This document shows positions 61,781-64,000 of a stretch of 64,000 nucleotides of DNA, one piece after another. Both the position numbers and the translations under genes were made by a program. The DNA is taken from NCBI GenBank assembly GCA_964537875.1, contig CAZIDN010000011.1, positions 12,632-76,631 of the forward strand, given 5' to 3'. Each line of letters opens with the position of its first letter. Position 1 is the first letter of the stretch. The notes beneath the pieces were generated by a model. That model was not told the DNA's origin. It made no database searches and saw only the letters and a list, made by a program, of their open reading frames with translations. The DNA comes from JAPKZH01 sp964537875 (GTDB lineage: Bacteria; Acidobacteriota; Aminicenantia; Aminicenantales; UBA4085).

Positions 61781-62305
61781 CTAGCTCCCTATCTTATCAT
61801 AAACGAGTAGTACCTTTATTTCACCTTGATTGGTTTGCGAGATCTGCTTTATGGTCAAAGTCTTCTTGTCGGGAGAAAGGGAATATTCTTCCTCGGAATT
61901 AATTCTAAAGTATTCGTTATACGGAGGGTTATCCTCAATATAGATGGTCTGGAATCCCTCTTCTTCTCCTTTGATGATGAGTTTATCGTTCTCAAAATAA
62001 CAGACACTTTTTAATTCCTTGAGCGATTCTCCGTCATTCAGACATTCCTTTTTATCAGCAGTGTACTTAGCTTCAGTGATCCAATTTCGATCGCGGAGCG
62101 CCCTAGTTCTTTTGATCGTCAAGTTGATTCCTTCGTGTTGAATGTCCAGGGTCACTTCAGACAGGAAACCCCCAATCGTGCCGAGATCGCTTTTTCTGGC
62201 ATTGAGCTTCCATTGTCCAGAGAAATTGGTCGTTTGAAGCCAAGAAAAGGCGGGAAAAATTTGTATGAAAAAAATCCCCAAAAAGACCACCGTCACCTTT
62301 TTCAT
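61781..62305 (-). CDS. Secreted protein of unknown function, beta-rich
   Basis: A 174-residue protein with a signal peptide (KKVTVVFLGIFFIQIFPAFSW). The mature part has many beta strands (NFSGQWKLNARKSDL, VTLDIQHEGINLTIKRTRAL, SVCYFENDKLIIKGEEEG, KKTLTIKQISQ), a layout like lipocalin-type sandwiches. I do not recognise a family. It stands alone and is lower in GC than most genes in this window. Confidence 0.6.
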   Translation of the reverse strand: MKKVTVVFLGIFFIQIFPAFSWLQTTNFSGQWKLNARKSDLGTIGGFLSEVTLDIQHEGINLTIKRTRALRDRNWITEAKYTADKKECLNDGESLKELKSVCYFENDKLIIKGEEEGFQTIYIEDNPPYNEYFRINSEEEYSLSPDKKTLTIKQISQTNQGEIKVLLVYDKIGS

Positions 62306-62573
62306 GAATGCCTCCTTATCTTGAAAAACATCATTTTATGCAAAAAAGTTGCTTGAATTTCCATCCGATATATCGTCAAATCTTTATAGTTAGTATGATT
62401 GAGTGCTTATCTTTTAGAGTGAAATCCAATGGACTATCCTCCGAATAAAGCTTGCACCTCTTTTGGATAGGCCCCTCCCCACGTCACACCCACGTCACAG
62501 AATTCGCTAAAACTCGCTAAATTTGGCTAAATGGAGCGAAAGCAAAAAACATCGTAAGCTATCGGTTTTTCAG
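62306..62573. other. Non-coding stretch, nothing recognised
   Basis: No open frame with a start signal is seen. The stretch is AT-rich, with short repeats of GCTAAA-like words near 62505-62535 (TTCGCTAAAACTCGCTAAA and TTTGGCTAAA). It abuts the duplicated kinase fragment. Confidence 0.35.
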
Positions 62574-62980
62574 GGGAAATAAGGTGGGGTGGCAAAGTAA
62601 ACAGAGTTTCAACCTTAATTCATAGTTCTGTTTTAATCAATTATGTTAAACATCATGACTTGGGGGTTCAGCTGGAGCAGGGTCAGGCTCTGACCGCTGC
62701 CTGATCAGGACAAAAAAGGCAAAAAATCTATGACTTGGCCCCAACTAATTTACCAACACTAGAATGAATTTTTCAGCATTATAAGCCTCCAGCGCCTCAC
62801 AAGCCCTTCAGCCCCGCCAGCCTCTTCCTGGCATCCTCGACTTCGGGCAGGCCGGGGTCGGCGTCCTTCCAGAGGGAGGAATTTCCGGTAATTCGTGGCG
62901 GCCTTGGCGCGGTCGCCTTTCCGCTCGAAGATCTTGCCAGCATATAAAAGCTCTTCGAATAGGCGTTGGCGTAGGAACAA
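62574..62980. repeat. Degenerate copy of the kinase 3' region
   Basis: This segment matches 58026-58450 along its whole length, including the non-coding part (for example GTAAACAGAGTTTCAACCTT in both) and the last codons of the kinase. The copy carries small indels. Homology ends near 62980 at a hairpin, AACCGCCC/GGGCGGTT (62979-62999). Confidence 0.75.
62797..62980 (-). pseudogene. Frameshifted 3' fragment of the TPR kinase gene
   Basis: On the minus strand the frame reads ELLYAGKIFERKGDRAKAAT then, after a frameshift near 62880, KDADPGLPEVEDARKRLAGL and a stop. This corresponds to the final TPR of the kinase at 58259 (MLGKIYEQKGDKVRARESYH and KDADPGLGEVKDARMRLAGL). No start or kinase domain is present. 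Confidence 0.75.
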
Positions 62981-63017
62981 CCGCCCGAGATGGGCGGTTT
63001 TGTGGTAGTATTACTAC

Positions 63018-63359
63018 ATGAAAGAGAAAAACATCAGCGTCAAGAATCCCAGTCACGGAAAGAACAAGAGAGTATTTATAGATGGTAGCGAACGAAATGT
63101 TGCTGATTTACCGTCGATGTCAATTGGGAAAGGTGTGTATCAACCTGGTTGGCGATGGTCAAAACATGCTGGGCCGCAAACTGAAAAAGAATCAACACGA
63201 CATATCGGTTACATCCTATCAGGGAGCATGGTGATTCAAGATGTATTTGGTCAAGAAACTACCATTGGACAAGGCGATGCATTTGAAATTGGTCCCAATC
63301 ACGACGCGTGGGTTATCGGTGACGAACCATGTGTCGCACTCGACTTCGAAACACGATAG
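63018..63359 (+). CDS. Cupin-domain protein
   Basis: A 113-residue protein with a single cupin barrel: ESTRHIGYILSGSMVIQDVFGQ and GQGDAFEIGPNHDAWVIGDEPC are the two cupin motifs, with His residues placed to bind metal. Cupins serve as enzymes or ligand sensors. The gene has a weak ribosome binding site and is more AT-rich than the core genes, and it lies between two decayed segments, suggesting recent arrival. A strong terminator follows at 63470. Confidence 0.75.
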   Translation: MKEKNISVKNPSHGKNKRVFIDGSERNVADLPSMSIGKGVYQPGWRWSKHAGPQTEKESTRHIGYILSGSMVIQDVFGQETTIGQGDAFEIGPNHDAWVIGDEPCVALDFETR

Positions 63360-63469
63360 TTCTCACAGCTTCCACTGCTTCCCCTGTTGCATAACGGGGA
63401 TCCCCAAAGTGCATCTCAAAGCAAGCCCATAACGTATTCCTCAATGCCATCTCTATACCAGCGTCTGGC

Positions 63470-63501
63470 GGCCGAGCCGGCCTCCGTCGGCCATTTTTTT
63501 T
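63470..63501 (+). terminator. Rho-independent terminator after the cupin gene
   Basis: GGCCGA at 63470-63475 pairs with TCGGCC at 63487-63492 and is followed by a run of eight T (63494-63501). It is placed about 110 bases past the cupin stop. Confidence 0.7.
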
Positions 63502-63562
63502 ATTCTTGACTTCGATCCGCAGCCGAGAATATCATTTTTTCGTGGAGGAGGGAACCGATTCC

Positions 63563-63825
63563 ATGTTTAAGGGGATAGGAAGCAGTGCAAAAAGCAAATC
63601 CATATCCCTAATTGTGACGGACGCAAAAGTTGAGCCGAGCCTCAAAGGTACGAAGCGGGGAACCGTTATCAGTTTGAAAGGATAGGATATTTCTGTATGG
63701 ATCCGGTCGATTCTCTACTCGCGAAGCGCGTGTTCATCCGGACCGTTGCTGGTCATGCTTTAAACATAGAAAATCCGAAAAAGTTTAATGAGATAGCGCT
63801 CAAATTTTTATTAAAATTGTCATAA
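63563..63825 (+). pseudogene. Chimeric remnant: glutaminyl-tRNA synthetase end joined to alpha/beta-hydrolase end
   Basis: From an ATG at 63563 (GGAGGAGGG upstream) the first frame reads SISLIVTDAKVEPSLKGTKR and stops at 63685. A second frame from about 63664 reads RYQFERIGYFCMDPVDSLLA, then KRVFIRTVAGHALNIENPKK and FNEIALKFLLKLS with a stop at 63825. The first two blocks match the C-terminal domain of GlnRS (EPSLK...FQFEREGYFC...FNRTV). The last matches the C-terminal helix of alpha/beta hydrolases (GHALNIENPEKFNE). The join lies near 63750. Confidence 0.7.
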
Positions 63826-63912
63826 ATTAGTAGATCAGTGACACATATCTAATTTCCGGTTTTTTCAATTAATAAAAGGAGTCACAAAAATGATCTTAAA
63901 AGAGTATTCAAG

Positions 63913-64000
63913 ATGATTCTAGCGAAGCCCGAAATTCTCAGTCAAATCATGAATGGCAGAATAAGAATAGAGCCTTATGACGAGAATGCCATTGGCCCTG
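63913..64000 (+). CDS. dcd: dCTP deaminase, 5' end (cut by window edge)
   Basis: The frame reads MILAKPEILSQIMNGRIRIE then PYDENAIGP to the window end. This is the N-terminus of dCTP deaminase (MILSDREI...GRI.I.PFDE..IGP), the trimeric enzyme that makes dUTP for thymidylate synthesis. A nine-codon frame at 63890-63916 with a good AAAGGAG ends in TGA overlapping this ATG, so the gene may be read by coupled translation from a mini leader. The product is truncated here; its completeness cannot be judged. Confidence 0.75.
   Translation, partial: MILAKPEILSQIMNGRIRIEPYDENAIGP

Noticed and set aside
61719..61789. Possible tRNA gene on the minus strand
   Set aside because: The T-loop lacks the usual purine after TTC, the acceptor stem pairs only partly and no convincing anticodon arm is seen, so it is reported only as a weak observation.
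63380..63450. Integron attC-like site after the cupin gene
   Set aside because: GCATAACG and CCCATAACG words suggested core sites, but no paired R and L boxes can be drawn.
1..64000. CRISPR array, prophage or complete insertion sequence
   Set aside because: No regularly spaced repeats, no phage structural genes and no transposase frame were seen anywhere in the window.

Overview
The window reads as a chromosomal segment of a Gram-negative heterotrophic bacterium. It is fairly GC-rich and densely coded, with many secreted, lipoprotein and TonB-linked proteins. The mix of genes (S9 peptidase, GH29 and GH38 glycosidases, SSS symporters, uroporphyrinogen-decarboxylase-type methyltransferases with a corrinoid protein, zinc-ribbon/TPR Ser/Thr kinase, DUF362 Tat protein) resembles Candidatus Aminicenantes or related Acidobacteriota-like lineages. 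That placement is an inference from gene content; no rRNA is present to confirm it.

Layout. 1-12 kb: a truncated membrane protein, a Tat-exported DUF362 protein, an RHH/RelE toxin-antitoxin pair with a visible promoter and operator dyad, a small two-gene operon, an AddA/AddB-like helicase-nuclease operon, a second AbrB/RelE-type pair, an ARPP-1-like protein and the stump of a third RelE toxin. 12-19 kb: GH29 alpha-L-fucosidase, gamma-glutamyltransferase, a truncated symporter, LD-carboxypeptidase, exported MsrB-MsrA, cyclase-family hydrolase and a CheY-like regulator. 19.3-20.1 kb: a non-coding block with inverted-repeat elements and a promoter-driven structured RNA candidate. 20-31 kb: TPR protein, ECF sigma/anti-sigma/tandem-TonB operon, LiaF-like protein, an SDR/FAD-oxidoreductase/DUF3795 operon and a phosphofructokinase with pyrophosphate-type residues. 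31-44 kb: OYE-family reductase with a sugar isomerase-like protein, large S9 peptidase, corrinoid protein plus UroD-type methyltransferase, EamA exporter, SSS symporter and RlmN. 44-52 kb: an RNA methyltransferase, Gfo/Idh/MocA, GH38 mannosidase and LysE cluster, a second UroD-type methyltransferase, and a second copy of the structured RNA. 52-61 kb: a methyltransferase carrying a lipoprotein signal, an ABC-2 exporter, an SGLT-like symporter and a zinc-ribbon Ser/Thr kinase with TPRs. 61-64 kb: a degenerate AT-richer patch with a duplicated kinase 3' end, a cupin gene, a chimeric glnS/hydrolase remnant, and the start of a dCTP deaminase gene.

How it works together. Much of the region fits scavenging of peptides and glycans: glycosidases, Gfo/Idh/MocA, S9 peptidase, GGT, symporters and TonB-type energy transduction under an ECF sigma factor. 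Corrinoid-dependent methyl transfer and recombinational repair accompany this. The most unusual signals are two promoter-driven intergenic RNAs (about 19.56 and 51.71 kb) that share the same closing stem and an exposed anti-Shine-Dalgarno heptamer; a family of 17-bp inverted repeats, one copy of which supplies the end of an rRNA methyltransferase gene; a lipoprotein-type SAM methyltransferase; and several gene remnants.
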